Positions 1-11,879 of a DNA stretch of 64,000 nt are shown one piece after another. Source of the stretch: Deroplatys truncata (taxonomy: Eukaryota; Arthropoda; Insecta; Mantodea; Mantidae). Positions within the stretch are counted from its first letter, which is position 1. Every line of letters begins with the position of its first letter. Under the pieces are notes generated by a model that saw only the letters and a list, made by a program, of their open reading frames with translations, was not told the origin of the DNA and made no database searches. The DNA lies in NCBI GenBank assembly GCA_030765065.1, contig CM060990.1:282747341-282811340 (forward strand), in the 5' to 3' direction. The position numbers were made by a program, and so were the translations under genes.

Positions 1-99
1 AGGCCTGCGAAAAAGAGTGCCCTTTAGTAAGTACACAGGAAATCTGGCGTGGCCTTCTGCTTCCAGCATCTGCCAGCAAGTGAAGTCTTCTGGAAGATG

Positions 100-405
100 A
101 TAATATGATCTGACGAAAAAAGTTTTTTCGTCAGACGAGGATGAGAGACTGTCTTTATAGTGACCCGATAACACTCGCTTTGACCCTAAACACACTGTTG
201 ACACTGCACGGAGTGGGAGGATCAGTTTAGCTGTGTGCGACTGGATGAGCACCGGTGGAGTAGGTGAGCTTGTTGATGTCTCCTCTAACATGGTCTCCCA
301 GGAATACGTCGCAGTCCTGGAAGAATGCATGCTCCTAACGGTGCGATCCATCCATCCATCCGTCCGTCCATCCATCCATCCATCCATCCATATCAATCTA
401 TCATC

Positions 406-493
<88 letters not shown>

Positions 494-530
494 GTCTATC
501 TATCTATATATCTATCTATCTATCTATCTA

Positions 531-613
<83 letters not shown>

Positions 614-618
614 GTCTA

Positions 619-655
<37 letters not shown>

Positions 656-985
656 TTATCTGTCTGTCTGTCTAACTATCTATCGGGAAGAGGATATGTC
701 TGTGATACGTTTCATGCACGACAACAACAGTGTGCACACATCCCGGATCACGGAGTCTTGGCTTGAGGAGCACCCAGACAATTCGGTTTTGGAATGACCT
801 GCGAAGTCTCCAGAGCGTAATCCAACTGAGAACGTTTGAGCATTAATGGCTCGGAACTGGAAACAACGTTAAGAACGCACCAATGAGGCACTGAGGGAAC
901 ACATCTGAGAAGTATGGGAGAGTAGGAGGAGACGACCGGAACTCTGCAGCACATCAGTTTCCTCAATGCCTCGGGGACTAAATGA
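100..985 (+). pseudogene. Decayed Tc1-like transposase
   Basis: Three collinear pieces of a Tc1/mariner DDE transposase can be read on the plus strand. The first, near 128-165, encodes a stretch like the FSDE motif that carries the first catalytic Asp. The second, at about 250-345, reads VSQEYVAVLEECML, the usual stretch before the second Asp. The third, at about 711-985, contains FMHDNNSVHTSRITESWL, then PAKSPE and NPTENV, the second and third catalytic motifs. Stops (for example in the codon after the LE at about 796) and frame changes run through it, and a tetranucleotide repeat separates pieces two and three. This family cuts and pastes DNA in the nucleus, but this copy cannot make a protein. 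I see no clean terminal inverted repeats, and the left end may lie outside the window. Confidence 0.7.
345..684. repeat. (TCTA)n / (TCCA)n / (TCTG)n microsatellite
   Basis: About 340 bp of tetranucleotide repeat: TCCA units first, then a long TCTA tract with interspersed TCTG units. It lies inside the decayed transposase between its second and third conserved blocks. Open frames across it (Ser-Ile-Tyr-Leu repeats) are not genes. Confidence 0.97.
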
Positions 986-1356
986 GGTCACTGAAAGTCA
1001 AGGCTGGGGCTTTCCTATTAAAGAAATAAAAACAAAGTCACACAAAAATGCTTTGCATTATTGTTATTATTGCATTTATTGCAAACACATTGCTATTGCA
1101 TTGCACACTTGGTGGATTTGTGTTAAGGGAAATAGTTTTCATCTATATAAATAGAAATATTAAACATAAGTATAAAAATTAAACTCTAGTTTTGAGCTAT
1201 TAGTGTTATTAAAATTATATCCACGATGTTAATCTTTGTATTTCATGCAGTTTGCCGTCTCTGTGAGCTAGTGTAGTGAAAAGGAACGTTAAACGTTATA
1301 AATAAATGGAGAGAGTTTAATTTTTATATAATTCATAATTATGTTTATAATGGTAA

Positions 1357-1357
<1 letters not shown>

Positions 1358-1427
<70 letters not shown>
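1358..1427. repeat. (ACT)n microsatellite
   Basis: About 70 bp of nearly pure ACT trinucleotide repeat. Confidence 0.97.
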
Positions 1428-1449
1428 GTAATTTACTATGGAAAACATT

Positions 1450-1530
1450 CAAGGCGAATTCCGGGATTCGAACCACGGATCTTTAGCTGCTCATGCCGAC
1501 ACTTGGCCACTGAGCTCTAGGTCGCTTATC
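1450..1530 (-). repeat. tRNA-derived SINE-like fragment
   Basis: On the minus strand an A-box-like AGCTCAGTGGCCAAGTG is followed about 35 nt later by GTGGTTCGAATCCCGG, a good Pol III B box and tRNA T-arm. The ends do not pair as an acceptor stem, so this is a SINE head or decayed tRNA-like sequence rather than a tRNA gene. Confidence 0.5.
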
Positions 1531-1975
1531 GCCACCACAACCGAATCTAATGCATATGATTCTGCCTCTAACCCTTGTCTACACACCAACAAATTCTTTC
1601 CACTTTTCCGAGGAGGGACTGCCAAATGTGACATAGCATAATAAACTGTGTCTAGCACACAGTGTAAGCGTGAAAATATAATAATCAGTAAATTGATAAA
1701 ACTCTAAAGAGATGGCAAAAATAAAACGAAATTATGAGTGAAAAATCGAGCAAAATACATACACACATTACAACTATATTTATTTTATAGGTGTATATAG
1801 ATACTTGAAAATGACAAGTGAACCTCTTACAGCAACCGCTATCCTATAAATGGAATCAGTATTGCGCTGGAAACGTTCGCAGAATTCTACTAAGAAGCTC
1901 GATATTATGCCTCTCCAATCCATCATTAGCCAAATAATTTTAATTTAGGTAGGTGTTGTTTTTCACATAAAATGA

Positions 1976-2135
1976 ATTATTATTATTATTATTATTATTA
2001 GTATAATATAATCATCATTAACAGAAGCATTCACTAAATAGAATATTAGTTTGGCTTTTGTACACTACAGCAGTAGTAGTAATAATAATACTAATGGTAA
2101 TAATAATAATAATAGTAATAATAGGACATTGATAT
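1976..2135. repeat. ATT/AAT-rich simple repeats
   Basis: Two short trinucleotide tracts, (ATT)n near 1977-2000 and a degenerate AAT/AGT tract near 2070-2125. Nothing else is visible between the SINE-like piece and the next transposon. Confidence 0.8.
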
Positions 2136-2178
2136 GTCAAATCACTTATGTAACAAAAACATATAAAAGGAGTAAATA

Positions 2179-3821
2179 TACAGGATGTAACAAAAATATA
2201 CGGCACAAATTGTAAGACACATTCCTCACACGTAGACGAAGAAATTATGTTATACGAACATGGGTCTGGAAACGTTTTGTTTCCATGTTACAACTAATTT
2301 TCTCCAAATCATTAATCATGGGAAACACACACGAACAGAACGTTAGAATAATGGGGAACATGCACTCTTGGTTACGTCTGGTTACGTTGTCATTATCGTA
2401 AGTACACCGCCAGTGTTTTGTTTTACATGTCATTGCTGCCATGCGACTTACGTCCTTGCTTGTTTACAGGTAACATCAACTGTTGCAGTGAGCAATACGA
2501 CCTTGGTAAGCACACGGGTTACTACGTACTAGTAGAGTTGATCACAGACTCGGCTCGTGCAATGACAGTGTACACAAATCCAATGATGCCAGATGCCCAT
2601 TAGATGTATGGATTAGCAGGGCAATGGCGCTTGCGCTCAACGTTTGTACCGGGAGAGATTTCCAGGACGAAGTTGCCCCGACAGGAAAACGTTTGAAGTC
2701 ATTGATCGTCGTCTTAGTGAACATGGGGCATTTCAGCCTCATACTCGCGACCGGGGGAGGCCTAGAAGGGCGAGGACACCGCAACGGGAGGCGGCAAATC
2801 TTCGGGCAGATGACGATGACCCAAGTGTCAGTACAAGATAAGTAGCTGCAACAATGAGTGTTGACCACATGACTGACTGGCGAGTGCTACACGAGATCGG
2901 GTTGTATCCATACCATTTACAGCGTGTGCAGGCACTATCAACAGCTGATTTTCTTGCACGGGCACGCTTCTGCAAATGGTATATGAAACAAAGTGTTAAC
3001 CCTAATTTTAGTGCAACGGTGCTATTAACACATGAGGCGTCGTTCCAACGAGATCAGATTGTAAATTATCACAATCGGCATGTATGGGCCAACGTCAATC
3101 CTCACGTAACTGTTGAAGCAAGTCATCAACAAAGATTTTCTGTCAATGTTTGAGCCAGCATTGTTGGTGACTGTTTGGTAGGGCCTCATGTTGTTCCACC
3201 GAGGCTGAACGGACAAAGTTACCATAATTTCGTAGAGAATGTTGTACCTGATCTGTTAGCAGATATGCCTTTATCTGTGGGACAAAACATGTACTTCATG
3301 CACGATGGAGCACCTCCCCATTTTAGTGTTAATGTTCGTCGGCTTCTAAATAACAGATTCGGTGACAGATGGATAGGTGGAGGTGGGCCAATTGCCCGGC
3401 CTCCACCCTCCCCGGACCTCAAACCACTGGACTTTTATTTGTGGGGGCATTTGAAAGCCCTTCAGTACCGAACCCCAGTACCAGATGTTCAGAGTCACCG
3501 TACCCGTATTGTGGAAGGCTGCGAAACCATACGCAATACTCCAGGGATACATCAGCGCATCCGGGATTCACTACGACTGCAGGTTGATGCATGTATTAAT
3601 GATCAAGGAGGGCATATTGAACATCTCCTGTGAGAAAGAGTTGGATGTGGTAAGCTGGTACGTTCTATTCTTGTGTGTTTCCCATGATTAATGAGTTGGA
3701 GAAAATGAGTTTAACATGGTAAGAAAGCGTTTCTAGACCCATGTTCATATAATATAATTTCTTCGTGTACGTCTGAGGAATGTGTCCTGAATTTATACCG
3801 TACATTTTTGTTACACCTATA
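2179..3821 (+). mobile_element. Mariner/IS630-type DNA transposon with long inverted ends
   Basis: The two ends are inverted copies of about 165 bp (2181-2345 and 3657-3819), both containing, on the appropriate strand, CACATTCCTCA and AATCATGGGAAACACACA. A TA dinucleotide flanks each end (2179-2180 and 3820-3821), the target duplication of the Tc1/mariner superfamily. The interior holds one broken transposase. The ends differ at many positions, so this is an old, inactive copy. Confidence 0.8.
2640..3633 (+). pseudogene. Mariner/IS630-type transposase, broken
   Basis: A DDE transposase readable in several frames. The N-terminal DNA-binding part (RERFPGRSCPDRKTFEVIDR, near 2650) is followed by IGLYPYHLQRVQALS (near 2900). 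Next come LTHEASF, where the first catalytic Asp appears replaced by His, and NYHNRHVWANVNPH. The last 152 codons (3175-3633) stay open and contain MHDGAPPH with the second Asp, then PSPDLKPLDFYLWGHLK with the third acidic site. A stop near 3151 separates the blocks. In arthropods this transposase type commonly carries a helix-turn-helix N-terminus. The altered first Asp and the stops mean it is inactive. The assignment rests on motif recognition. Confidence 0.75.
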
Positions 3822-3854
3822 TACTTCTAAAAACCACAGAAGCAGCTTATTTGG

Positions 3855-3960
3855 CCAAAAAGGCAAATTTTATCCCGGGACTTGAACACCGGACTTCTGC
3901 AATGCAAAGCTTTGACGCTTCCCTTTACACCAAAGCGGACAACACTAGAACTGTGCTTAT
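3855..3960 (-). repeat. tRNA-derived SINE-like fragment
   Basis: On the minus strand the segment ends in GTGTTCAAGTCCCGGG, a B-box/T-arm type sequence, preceded about 40 nt earlier by a weak A-box-like stretch. It resembles the fragment at 1450-1530 in layout but not closely in sequence. Confidence 0.4.
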
Positions 3961-5499
3961 TTTTGCATTTGATATCTCTGGCATCCCCTTTCCCCTCTTC
4001 CACACCACCATCGAAAGGGTGAAAAAGGTACATGAAACAGCTGTGCGTGTTACGGCCCCAGATGCATTTGAGAGACAGTGTATTATGGATAAAGAGCCTG
4101 TTTTTTGAGTGCTGTTCGAAGAACCACTACTACCTAAAGTAGCATTTGCACATTTTACATAATACGGTTAGTGCATTTTGTACATAGCTCATCGCATCGA
4201 TGATATTGTGTTTAATATGTTATGGGATAGTTGCACCATTGGATGTACGACCTGCATTAAGGAAATTGTGAGGATCTACGATAACGTTACGGTTGTCTTC
4301 ATGTAGTATCAGGTCTTTGTGTTTCTTAGACACTTTTTCATATTTGTACAGTATAGTTTTACAGCTGTGGACGTTAAAGGCCATAATGGCATAGCTTTAA
4401 AATATCTTCTGAAATTATCTCAGATCGTCTGTGGATAACTAGCTATCTTTAGTGCAGCCTATAGCAGCCTATAAATTTTTGAACTCACATTAAATGATTT
4501 AGAGTGATAGGGAGAGTTATAATGATTGCTAAATATGTGGTTTTCCAATAAATTCTCTTTGACAAAAATCACCACATCATTTAACACTTGAGACACCCGC
4601 TGCAGAGGATCTGGCTCTTCGGACATCGATCGCGCCGATATGTCCGTTTCTATATAACCCCCGAGTATAACCCTTTTACATTTGGTTGTGTTCTAAGACG
4701 TCAAATGTGAGTTGCAAAGCTATATTATGACTTATCAAATACCGCGCCTCCATGTTCTTTCTGGGTTGCCCCCAAAAAGCTTTAGTTTCCGTGAACGCAC
4801 AAGTATATTAGCAATGCACTCTTTATTTTTACTTTCCCTACCACTTAATAGTAGGTAGAGAAGGTATTACATTCCGCCCAAAATTTCAATATCGGAAATA
4901 CATGCTTTGATGTACCCTGAATCCAAGAAAACACTCTTAGAAAAAAGTCCACGCGCGCGTATGTGTGTCTGTGTGTCTATGAACAGCATAACTGAAAACC
5001 GGAAAGTCGGATAAATACCAAACGGTATTTATCCAACATTTCATCTAACATTTATATGGAACATATTCAAACTTTATATTTTCTCAAAAGTATTTTTATT
5101 ATCTCTACGATATTTATATGAAAAATGAAATGTGTATTTGAGTTTACTGGGAATAGACTGTGAAGTCCTCTTCATTCTGAAGAAATGCTGTATATACTTG
5201 TATAGCTGATAGATAAACGGTACATTAAGCGTTAGACGAAAACGCACTACACAAAAAGTATAGATCTCTTTATAACACAGTTTATTTCAAGTAACATTTG
5301 TGGCATTAGCCATTTACGAGATATCCGTATTAAGAGCTCGATGTGTTGAATACTTTGTCATTCTTTTAAAGTTCTGTGGATTTTCAGTGATTTCTCGAGA
5401 TTGCATGGACAGAGTATGGAATTTTAAGGCCACCCTATAACGTTCAGTCCTTAAACACTTGGTATCTCCATTCCCTTGGTATCTATAACGAAATGTGTA
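3961..5499. other. Flanking DNA without a recognisable gene
   Basis: AT-rich DNA with no coding region I can support. One exact inverted repeat at 5009-5034 (11-bp stem GGATAAATACC, 4-nt loop) is the only structure seen. The last 6 bases before PAL-A (5494-5499, TGTGTA) may be its decayed target duplication. Confidence 0.6.
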
Positions 5500-5533
5500 A
5501 GTAGAATATAATAGGGGGAGCGAGCTCACTTTT

Positions 5534-6640
5534 TGCGTTTATATGGGAAAGGATAGGGAAAACGAGGGTATATGATAGGTTGAGAGGCCCTTCAAGGAGG
5601 AAAATGCGTTTATATGGGGAAGATAGGGACTACGAGGGTTGATGGTAGGCTAGGCAGGGGTTGAAGGAGTGTGGATGTGCTTTATACGGTAGAGATAGGG
5701 AATACGAGGAGAAGTGCTAGACTAGACAGGGCTTGAAAGATAGAATGTGGGTTTTATATGGAAGAGCTAGTAAATCGAGGAGAGGTATTAGGCCAGGAGG
5801 GGTTGAAGAGACGAGGAAAATGATGGTAGATGCTAGGTTGAGAGAGCCTTCAAGGAGGAAAATGCGTTTATATGGGGAGATAGGGAAACGAGATGAGATC
5901 CGAGGTAGGGCAGGTGTTTCGCCCTTTATATGATAGAGGTAAGGAATACTAGGAGAGGTAGTAGGTTATGAAGTTGGAGAATGCGTCTTATATGATAGAG
6001 GTAGGGAATATGAGGAGAAGTGCTAGACTAGACAGGGCTTGAAGGATAGAATGTGGGTTTTATATGGAAGAGCTAGTAAATCGAGGAGCGGTATTAGGCT
6101 GGGAGGGGTTGAATAGTAGATTATGCGTTTATATGAAGAGACGAGGAAAACGATGGTAGATGCTAGGTTGAGTGAGCCTTCAAGGAGGAAAATGCGTTTA
6201 TATGGAGGAGATAGGTAAATGAGGTGAGGTCCGAGGTAGGATAGGGGTTGAAGGAGGGAAATAGCCTTTATATGATACAGGTAAGGAATGCGAGGAGAGG
6301 TAGTAGACTAGGCAGTGGTTGAGGAGTACGGTATGCATCTATGTATGGAAGATATGGAAAACGGAAAGAGATCCTATGCTAGGAGAGAGTTGAAGGATGG
6401 GTTAATGTGCTTTACATGTGAGAGGTTAAGAATACGCTGAGAGATAATAGGCTAGACAGATGCTGAAGGAGGGAAGGATTCACTTTATACGGGCAGAGAT
6501 AGGGGAAACGTTGAGAAGTGCTAGACTAGACAGAGTTAAAGGTAGAATGTGATTTATATGAGAGAGATAGGAAACCGAGGAGAGGTATTAGGATAGCAAG
6601 GGTTGAATGGTAGAGTATGTGTTTATATGAGAGAGACGAG
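5534..6640. repeat. PAL-A left terminal minisatellite
   Basis: Degenerate tandem units of roughly 60-65 bp. Each contains a TTTATATG-type core followed by purine-rich text such as GATAGGGAAACGAGG and a GCTAGACTAGACAGG block. The mirror copy is at 59140-60255. The same unit type forms the ends of PAL-B, so it is a family feature. Confidence 0.9.
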
Positions 6641-6649
6641 GAAGCACTT

Positions 6650-7150
6650 AAGAAAGTAACAAGACGTAACACCACGTAACAAGACGTAACGTAAACACGT
6701 AACCACGTGACAAGACGTAACACCGTGTAACACCACGTAACATACACATCCACGTAACAAGACGTGACACCATGTAACAAGACGTGACACCATGTAACAA
6801 GACGTAACACCACATGACAAAAGCACGTAAGCACGTAACACATCGAAGCAAACACGTAACCACGTGACAAGACGTAACATCGTGTAACACAACGTAACAA
6901 GCCGTAACACCTCGTAACAAGACGTGATACCACGTAACAAGACGTAACACCGTGTAACACCACGTAACAAGACGTAAAACCTCGTAACAAACAAGTAACC
7001 AACGCAACACAACGTAACACAACGTAATGCCACGTGATCTAACTACGTAACAAGACGTAACACCACGTAACCTAACCACGTAACAAGACGTAACACTACG
7101 TAAGAAAGTAACATAAACACGTAAAAAGACGTAACATAACCAAAAGACGT
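6650..7150. repeat. PAL-A left GTAAC/ACGT array
   Basis: About 500 bp of short units such as ACGTAACAAG and ACGTAACACC, with many runs at close to 10-bp spacing. CACGTG palindromes are frequent. Mirror copy at 58625-59140. PAL-B has a different array (21-bp units) at the same place. Long open frames here are low-complexity and not genes. Confidence 0.9.
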
Positions 7151-7268
7151 AACACCTAATCTCCCTAACCAGAGATAACCTCGAGTTGTTTTAGTGAAAT
7201 TGATACGTTTTATTCAGGTTTTATTATTATTTGAGAGTCTTAATTGAAAAGTTTTACATCAACATACC

Positions 7269-7274
7269 TTTATT
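7269..7274 (-). terminator. Poly(A) signal of PAL-A left polB
   Basis: AATAAA on the minus strand about 200 nt beyond the polB stop codon. The surrounding block is conserved in all four polB copies, which argues that it is the real 3' end signal. Confidence 0.6.
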
Positions 7275-7479
7275 TTAGTTCGTTGTAGGTGTCTCCCCTT
7301 TTTATCTAGGCTTGAGACTAGCACTAGGATTACTCCTAATGGCAGGGTTACCACCTTCCCTTCCATCTTCTTCTTTCTTCATCGGTCGTCAGCTAGCTGC
7401 ATATACAGCACACGGATAACCTCCATTTTTTTAAGATTGTAGACTCAGGAGAAAATCTTCATATTCGACTTACATTCTC

Positions 7480-9326
7480 TTATGCACTGCTTGTAATGCT
7501 GTAATGTCCATAGGCGTATGTCGTTATACCGTCCTCAGCAATAATTCTTTTATCGTCGGATGGTGTCAATGTAATTTTATTCACTTGTACTGTGGCAAGA
7601 GCATGCTGTCGCGACAGGATCAGATTCATGGGCATTCTGATAATTTCTCTGGTTTTAAGGCAGTCAGTATAGCTCTCGAACGTGACGTACTGCTTAATAA
7701 CACTACGTTTTATACCTTTAATCTTTTTTATCATTGAACCGTCGATATCTAGGGCATACATTTTAGGTCGTAGCCCTACAAAGCGTTGTATGATTTTACT
7801 ATTAGCCTCATCTTTAAATTTCCCAAGTACCTTCTTGTTTAGAGGTGAATAGCATATATGGCTTGTAGGATAATCAGCAGTATCTAGGTGCTCAAGAAAA
7901 CGTAGCTTATCCTGGTACACATCTTCAGTTGTAACACGATGAATGAAGGAATCAGTGTCCATATACATAAGCTTCAGGTTTTCAGCTCCATAATACGGTA
8001 ACAACACATCATAGTGATACCGGTACATTAATGTCTTGGAGATATCCAACACACTCATACCGATGTATATAGGCTTGTTGAAAACGATCTGTGGGGAAGC
8101 CATATGTACAGCAGCTAGATTAGAAGCATATATAGTCTTGTCGATAAACGTTGGCTTTGCAATTAACTTTTCCAGAGTCTTCTCATTTGTCACCAGCCGT
8201 ATATCCATACGATTACGCAGGTTCTCCATAGTTTTTCCGAACATAGCATTGTTGAACAATTTGTAGAGATCCTTCTCAAAATCATTTGCGGCCTGTTGTC
8301 GTAGTCTGTTGTTAAATTCCACATACGTTTTTAACCATCGAGACTGTTGGAATTGTAGCACACGACGGATTTTTGTTAGCCGTAGTCCATGATCAAGAGC
8401 TTGCTTCAACGCCATGTAATGTAGTACATACTTATTTCGAGGTCCTAGATGAGGTATCAGTTTCTTTGTAGGAGAGTCCTTAGGCGTCATACACTCAGGC
8501 AGGAAAGGTAGATCGTTGTGTAGATCGTGAAGTTCTACAGGACACTCGATGTCGACTTCTAATATGTAGCCGTAAGGATCATCTTCTTGTAGTCTTTCTA
8601 AGTCAATTTTTTCAGGCGATACCCACTCAAATCCACCATAAGGGAGAGCGTGACTCATTGCCCACCCATATTGGTTGTTGGCGTCCTCATAGGTAATAAA
8701 TTGGGTTGGTCTCGACGGATCATACTTCTCCATGTAGGTGTTATTAGCCTCTGCATAGCGGTGGGAAACTTGACATAAACCTCCTCTTATACCAGATTCC
8801 ACCATGAGTAATTGATCATAATCCTGTAACAATTCCAGCTGAATTCCAGTGTACAGTAACATGGCATCCCATGTAAGTCCTGGAGAGGTGAAATAATGTG
8901 CTGGGTCGACGTTGTGTGTTTTGAGTGTTTGCTCCCTAAATGTCTCAAAAACATCAGCTAGGAGAAGCACATCAGAGGTTAAGTAGAGGTCGCTGTACTC
9001 GCCCAGGTTTCTGACATTAAACAGCTCCCATACATTTTTAGCATGATCGTAGTCAGCATCACTAATTTCCTCTTCATTTAATTTATTGTACAAGGAGTCC
9101 TTAGGAGGCAAGCAGGTTTCGTTCAAAACATCCCATGAAGTGATGTAATCATAGGGAAATACCCCCTTACGAGTCATCAAGTTCAACTTGTCTTCTCCGA
9201 AGTGTTTCAGTGTTTCAGGATACAATGTCAGATTTTTCACCAGCTTATCCAGGCCTGTACTGAGGAATCGGAAGCTATCCACAAACCGGAGCTTTATATC
9301 TCCAACATACTTGGAGAATGATATAT
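7480..9326 (-). pseudogene. polB: Family B DNA polymerase, C-terminal half (PAL-A left arm)
   Basis: This is the catalytic half of a protein-primed type B DNA polymerase (DNA_pol_B_2 type), cut from its N-terminal half (46788-48601) by the LTR insertion. The 3'-5' exonuclease motif III is visible as YLTSDVLLLADVFETF. Polymerase motif A is EDANNQYGWAM, motif B NNAMFGKTMENL and motif C YMDTDSF with both catalytic Asp. The frame is open from the insertion point to the stop, so this half carries no lesion of its own, unlike the right-arm copy, which has a stop at 56959-56961. Family members copy linear DNA from a terminal protein primer. Here the gene is dead because its promoter and exonuclease domain are 37 kb away. 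Confidence 0.9.
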
Positions 9327-9692
9327 TGTCACGTTATACCGGTAAGGAGCTGGGTCTTGAATTTATAATTACACACCAATTGGTGATATCTTAATATTCG
9401 GTCACATTCTTCTAAATTTATGTAGAATCTTATTCTACTTATTTCTTAGTTTATGATATTTCTGTTAATCTTGTGTGCGTGACCGGACGCTAGCGGTTGC
9501 TTATTTCCTAGGAGTGTTTCTTGGGATTTACAGTGACGTCAACTTCTCCATGTAAACTAATGGAACAATGTTCCAGAAATGAATATGTGTATCCGGGAAA
9601 GTCATGCGCTCTTGCGTAACTCTAGGGCGGCTTCGAACCATATAGGTAATATTAGCTCGGACAATATGGAGACCCCGATAGAGCCGGGCGTC

Positions 9693-9699
9693 TATATAA
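9693..9699 (+). promoter_or_regulatory. LTR TATA box
   Basis: TATATAA within TCTATATAAGC. The same box is kept in the 3' LTR at 46456-46463. It should place the start of genomic RNA near 9725, upstream of the LTR splice donor. Confidence 0.65.
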
Positions 9700-9816
9700 G
9701 CAAGCGAGCGAAGCCGCTCGGGGGTCTTGCTCTTCTTAGTACGCATGGGAATCGTGTACCGCTGGTCACGATTGACATCGACTTGCAACTCCTTCCGGCG
9801 CCACGCACATATCTCC

Positions 9817-9824
9817 AAGGTAAG
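9817..9824 (+). promoter_or_regulatory. LTR splice donor
   Basis: AAG|GTAAGC, close to the metazoan donor consensus, inside the transcribed part of the LTR. It is the natural partner for the acceptors at 16282 (ADAM), 22698 (env1) and 42359/42446 (env2). Confidence 0.6.
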
Positions 9825-10023
9825 CCCAGAAGGGTTTTATTAGTAATAGCTTTTACTGTCTGAAGTCATGTAGGTACAAAGTCATTGCCAAAATATTGTA
9901 AGTCACCATCTCAGGGTTTCCCGTCAAAATATATTCATGCGGTCGGTAGCTTAAGCGAGTGTCTTTGCCTTCTGATCCTGTCCACCTACGCTTCCCGATC
10001 ACACCCAGTGGTGGGTTGTGACA

Positions 10024-10504
10024 TATGGTGGAGGGCCGGCTTTTCATAATACTTTTTTGAGAAGTATCGTTTCGCTCCCGGCCCTTTCAAACCTTCCTAA
10101 TTTGCGGAATGGTAAAGGCTTCCGGCTTTTCTACAGTTTTCTTTAAGTCAAACACCACGCAAAAGCGGCATGGTTCAATCCCATCCTCTTGATGTTGTTT
10201 TTCATCTGGTAATAGCATTTGTAGGCCCGAGTTTACCTGTCGCCGAAGCACGGTTCGCTTCCTTACTTCGGGCAAGTCATTAGTTGCAGCACCCACAGTA
10301 AATACCGCAGTGTTTCATTTTCGGCTTGTCTACTTTTAGATCAGTCATTATTTCACATCATGAGCGTTGATACTGTAACGGTAGGATTGATCTTTTTAAT
10401 TTGGCTAACGATGTGCTGTCTTTGTTATCTCATTTTGCGGATTACAGGACTTGTGAGACTTCCTAACGGTAGTTATTGTAGGGGTTCTCCTCCATCTTAA
10501 GTAT
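10024..10504 (+). other. Untranslated leader of the LTR element
   Basis: Between the 5' LTR and gag. It begins with a possible primer binding site (TGGTGGAGGGCCGGC from 10026). No coding region is recognised. Confidence 0.5.
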
Positions 10505-11874
10505 ATGGAGTTGTTGTCACAGTTTTCAAGTAATAGTCCGGTCAGCACAGAAATACGCAAATTGATCAGGGAACACCAGCAGACATTGCAGGGTAATGTG
10601 CAGACTTATGCTGTTGCTCTCAATGATGTTCAATTGATATCATCTGATCTGGCCGATTTATACCGGTCCATGTCCCGCATCCGAACTCGACACAGTCGTC
10701 GACTACAACAACAACCGCCGATTATTTACTTTCCAGCTCGCCAGCGTAGCCTTAGCGCTGGAGATTTGACTCAAGCTACCCCAATTCCCACATTGGAACC
10801 ATTGTCCCCTTATCCTCGGAAAAATCTATTTCGGACCTCTCTTTGGAATCCGTTCCGATGGCAACTTCTGAGGCATCCGCTGGGCACTCCGCCTTTGACC
10901 AGGCCCCGCAAAAACCCTTAATTACTCATTCGGTGCCCTTTGCGCGCCCCTTCATAGATCCAGGCATTTTTGAGGGTAGGCCCGGTCAGGACGTGACAAC
11001 ATACTTGTATAACTTTGAAACTATAGCTGCTGCCAACGGTTGGGACGATAACTGCAAGAAGCAATATCTGCCGTGTTATTTGCGGGAGGCGGCCGCTAAC
11101 TGCTTCAAGACGTTCACCCATCGACATGCTTCGCATGGGTGGGAAGAACTTAAGGCGGCCTTACGGGCTGCGTTTGTTCCAGCAGCCCAGGAGGAGGTGC
11201 TTGAATGTCGTCTCCGGCAACGAGTCCAAGATCTCGTTGAACCCACGGAGCATTACATCTACGATGTTTTGTCACTTTGTGACCAAGTTAACCCTGCCAT
11301 GAGTGAAAGGGAGCGCATTCGCCATGTTATGCGTGGTTTAAAACCATTCCTGCTTGAACAGGTACTCCCTGCTGACCCACAAACAGTAGGGGATTTAACA
11401 AAATTTGTGCGCCGTATAGAGGCTGCACGATATCTTGCTGGGCAACGGGTAGATCTTCTCCCGTTGCCAAGGCCTCAGGCCGTGGCTCTCGTCAATCAGA
11501 CAGGCGCACCAGATCCCATAACCGATTTGACACAGGAAATTCGTACTCTCCAGCAACAAATGAGAAAATTGCAGATGGACTGTACCCCGCAGCGAGGGAA
11601 GTTTGGTAATCCGGGGCAACGTAACTTCCCAATGGGGCGTGGTCGCACCCGGGGTAATTTCGAACCCCGTAATTTTATTCCTCAACGGAATAATGTCAAT
11701 CAGACACGGAATTTTCAGCCAACGGCTAGAAATACATGGCGCAGGGTCAATTCGGGTGGTCGCACGTCGGACGGTCGTCCCACCTGTTTTTTGTGTAAGA
11801 GACCTGGACACATGGCCCTCAATTGTAGACAACAAGGCACGCACCCAAACGGGCAAGGTACGTCACGGGAATAA
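10505..11874 (+). pseudogene. gag: Gag polyprotein (one frameshift)
   Basis: This is the structural protein of the retroelement particle. The N-terminal 138 codons (10505-10921) are in one frame; the rest (10843-11874) is in another, so one frame change lies near 10850-10920. The retrotransposon-gag region runs from about RPFIDPGIFEGRPGQDV to LKPFLLEQVLPADP. The C-terminus is basic and Gly/Arg/Asn-rich, and contains one CCHC zinc knuckle, CFLCKRPGHMALNC (C-x2-C-x4-H-x4-C, near 11784-11826), which binds RNA. A single knuckle is common in Ty3/gypsy Gag. It ends just before the protease frame, which sits in the -1 frame relative to Gag, suggesting frameshift expression of Pol. Confidence 0.88.
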
Positions 11875-11879
11875 ATTCC

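Larger units (their letters stand above)
9327..10023 (+). repeat. 5' LTR
   Basis: A 697-bp LTR matching 46103-46787. It starts TGTCACGTTATACC and ends GGGTTGTGACA. A TATA box (TATATAA) lies at 9693-9699. It contains a strong splice donor, AAG|GTAAGC, with the GT at 9820-9821. A TGG suitable as the start of a primer binding site follows 2 nt after the LTR (10026), but I cannot assign the tRNA. Confidence 0.95.

Noticed and set aside
233-766. 177-codon open frame
   Set aside because: Most of it is translation of the TCTA microsatellite; only short ends match a decayed transposase.
6526-7079. Several long overlapping minus-strand frames rich in Val-Thr-Cys-Tyr (mirror at 58706-59258)
   Set aside because: They are frames through the ACGTAAC array and shift freely with it; no gene-like start, promoter or motif.
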